From NCBI GenBank assembly GCA_946478975.1, contig CAMLEO010000207.1:1-12917 (forward strand): a stretch of DNA of 12,917 nucleotides. The letters run 5' to 3'. This DNA comes from an uncultured Steroidobacter sp. (GTDB taxonomy: Bacteria > Pseudomonadota > Gammaproteobacteria > Steroidobacterales > Steroidobacteraceae). This document shows positions 11,248 to 12,917 of the stretch, piece after piece (the first letter of the stretch is position 1; each line of letters starts with the position of its first letter). The notes beneath the pieces were generated by a model that was not told where the DNA came from, did no database searches, and saw nothing but the letters and a program-made list of their open reading frames with translations. A program made the translations under genes and the position numbers.

Positions 11248-12917
11248 ATGACCGCCACTCGCCGCGACTTCATCGTCGGTACCGGAGCCGCGATCGCCCT
11301 GTCCAACCTGCCCTCGGGCGCCCAGGCCGAGACCACCGACAAGGATGTGGCCGCACTGCTGGCCCAATTCGCGGAAGAACTGCTCGTTGACTATCCCGAA
11401 AGCGCGACCGGGCTCGGCATCGACACCGGTGCACGCGCGCCGCTGAAGTCGAAGCTCACGGATCGTTCGCCGGCCGGCCAGCGCGCGATTGCGGAGCGAG
11501 TGGCGAAGCGCCTGGAACGTTTGCAAGCCATCGATGTTTCCAAGCTCAGCGATGCCGCCAAAGTGGACATCGACATCATACGCACCGCGCACGAATTTGC
11601 GAACGAAGGCTTCGCGTTCCCCTACGGCGATGTCTCGGTGCTGGATCAGAACTGGGCGTATCGAAACGCACCGTACGTGGTCGCGCAGAACACCGGCGCA
11701 TTCCTGGAAATTCCCACGCTGCTCGATACTCGTCACACGCTCGAAAGCAAGGCGGATGCGGATGCCTACCTGGCACGGCTCGAAGCGTATGCCGGGCAGC
11801 TGGATGGCGAGACCGAACGGCTGAAGTCGGCCGGCGCGCAAGGCGTGATCGCGCCGGACTTCCTGCTCGACAAGACGCTCAACCAGATCAAGCTTGCTCG
11901 CGGCGGCAAGATCGCCGAGTGGCCGTTGGTGACATCGCTGACTGGCCGGGCCAAAAAGATCGGCGACTACAGCGCGCAGGCAACCAAGATCGCGACCGAC
12001 AAAGTCGCGCCGGCGCTCGATCGGCAGATCGCCGAGCTGGAGAATCATCGCAAGCGCGCGACCAGCGACGCCGGCGTGTGGAAGCTGCCCCAAGGCGATG
12101 CGTACTACGCGTGGACGCTCACGGCCGGCACGACGACTCGCATGACGCCCGAGCAGATTCACAATCGCGGCCAGGAAGAGCTGCGCGCGCTGCAGTCCGA
12201 AATGGACAGCATCCTGAAGAAACAAGGGCTCACTCAGGGCACGGTCGGCCAGCGCATGACCGCGCTCGGCAAAGATCCCAAATATCAGTTCGCCGACAGC
12301 GACGAAGGCCGCAAGAAACTGATGGAATATCTCGACGGGCGCATCAAGGACATGCGCTCGCGCCTGCCGCGTGCTTTCAACACGCTGGTGCCGGGAAGAC
12401 TGGAAATCACGCGCATGGCGCCGGAAGTGGAGCTGGGCGCGCCGGGCGCGTACGGCGGCGCGGGTACGATCGACGGCAAAGTGCCGGGCAAGTTCTGGAT
12501 CAACCTGCACACCATGAGCAGCTGGACCACTTACAACCTGCCGACGCTCGCGTTCCACGAGTCCATTCCGGGCCACGTGTGGCAGGGCGAATATACATTC
12601 AAGCTGCCGCTGTTCCGTTCGCTGCTGGCTTTCAACGCCTACACCGAAGGCTGGGCGCTGTATTCGGAACAACTGGCGAATGAGCTCGGCGTTTATGACA
12701 ACGATCCGATCGGCCGTCTCGGCTATCTGCAGTCGATCGCGTTCCGCGCCTGCCGGCTCGTCGTCGACACCGGCCTGCATGCGAAGCGCTGGACGCGGCA
12801 GCAGGCGATCGACTGGTTCGCCAGCACCAATGGTTCGAGTGTTGCCGAAGTCACGAGCGAAGTGGATCGTTACTGCGCATGGCCCGGCCAGGCGTGCGGC
12901 TACAAGGTCGGCCATAG
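11248..12917 (+). CDS. DUF885-family Tat-exported hydrolase, 3' end cut by the window edge
   Basis: The frame is open from ATG 11248 to the last base, 556 codons plus two bases, so the C-terminus is missing; family members are around 600 residues. An AGGAG site (11236-11240) lies 7 bases before the ATG. The N-terminus MTATRRDFIVGTGAAIALSN has a twin-arginine motif (TRRDFI, residues 4-9), a hydrophobic stretch and an AQA cleavage site near residue 27. This predicts Tat export of a folded, probably metal-loaded protein. DUF885 landmarks are LPTLAFHESIPGH, with an HExxxGH-type metal site at residues 437-443, and TEGWALYSEQL with Glu467, a likely third ligand. Members are regarded as zinc peptidase or ester-hydrolase-like, with few characterised. 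It probably shares control with the regulator gene 69 bases upstream and could process material linked to the receptor. Confidence 0.9.
   Translation, partial: MTATRRDFIVGTGAAIALSNLPSGAQAETTDKDVAALLAQFAEELLVDYPESATGLGIDTGARAPLKSKLTDRSPAGQRAIAERVAKRLERLQAIDVSKLSDAAKVDIDIIRTAHEFANEGFAFPYGDVSVLDQNWAYRNAPYVVAQNTGAFLEIPTLLDTRHTLESKADADAYLARLEAYAGQLDGETERLKSAGAQGVIAPDFLLDKTLNQIKLARGGKIAEWPLVTSLTGRAKKIGDYSAQATKIATDKVAPALDRQIAELENHRKRATSDAGVWKLPQGDAYYAWTLTAGTTTRMTPEQIHNRGQEELRALQSEMDSILKKQGLTQGTVGQRMTALGKDPKYQFADSDEGRKKLMEYLDGRIKDMRSRLPRAFNTLVPGRLEITRMAPEVELGAPGAYGGAGTIDGKVPGKFWINLHTMSSWTTYNLPTLAFHESIPGHVWQGEYTFKLPLFRSLLAFNAYTEGWALYSEQLANELGVYDNDPIGRLGYLQSIAFRACRLVVDTGLHAKRWTRQQAIDWFASTNGSSVAEVTSEVDRYCAWPGQACGYKVGH

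Noticed and set aside
10801..12915. 704-codon open frame on the minus strand opposite the DUF885 gene and the end of the regulator gene
   Set aside because: It is antisense to two genes with clear motifs (HESIPGH, Tat signal, PD40 blades). Its translation is arginine/alanine-rich with no domain, and long antisense frames are common in GC-rich DNA with biased third positions.
1..12917. tRNA/rRNA genes, insertion sequences, CRISPR arrays, phage or toxin-antitoxin genes
   Set aside because: No such structure or product was found by reading both strands. Spacers between genes are short and genes look native in composition.

Overview
The window is GC-rich and gene-dense, with about ten full or partial genes, an OmpR-type membrane regulator beside a TonB-dependent receptor, and a Tat-exported DUF885 hydrolase. 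These traits suggest a Gram-negative proteobacterium, most likely a gammaproteobacterium of the Xanthomonadales/Nevskiales/Steroidobacter kind. That placement is inference from gene content, not a sequence match. No RNA genes, insertion sequences, CRISPR arrays, phage genes or origins were seen.

Left block (1-4292, all minus strand). A leftward gene train reads: exported polysaccharide deacetylase (4292-3378), DUF4166 protein (3368-2832), DCC1-like thiol-disulfide oxidoreductase (2842-2441), saccharopine-dehydrogenase-like NAD(P)-binding protein (2439-1303), AraC-family regulator (1306-491), then after an 80-base gap a PhnB-like VOC/glyoxalase protein that runs off the left edge. Gaps of 9 and 1 bases and overlaps of 11 and 4 bases indicate one operon for at least the first five genes. 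The VOC gene may also have its own control, since a perfect 6-bp inverted repeat lies just upstream of its start.

Middle block (4413-6872, plus strand). A good sigma70-type promoter (4413-4441) drives an unrecognised 106-residue helical protein and an SRPBCC-fold protein, closed by a strong hairpin at 5332-5357. A 453-residue diguanylate cyclase follows, with a long helical/coiled-coil N-terminus, a GGEEF active site and an intact inhibitory I-site. Its stop codon overlaps by 4 bases the stop of the convergent receptor gene.

Right block (6869-12917). A TonB-dependent outer-membrane receptor (minus strand) is divergent from a one-component membrane regulator (cytoplasmic winged helix, one membrane helix, large periplasmic TolB/PD40-type propeller). 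The regulator is followed in the same direction by a DUF885 metallohydrolase-like protein with a twin-arginine signal, cut by the right edge. The 182-base divergent region carries a tandem array of four TGT-containing half-sites at 11/11/10-base spacing, the geometry used by OmpR/PhoB-type winged-helix proteins, and a perfect 10-bp palindrome. A plausible reading is a sense-import-digest unit: the propeller senses an envelope cue, the regulator controls the receptor, and the exported hydrolase processes the substrate. The ligand cannot be read from the sequence.
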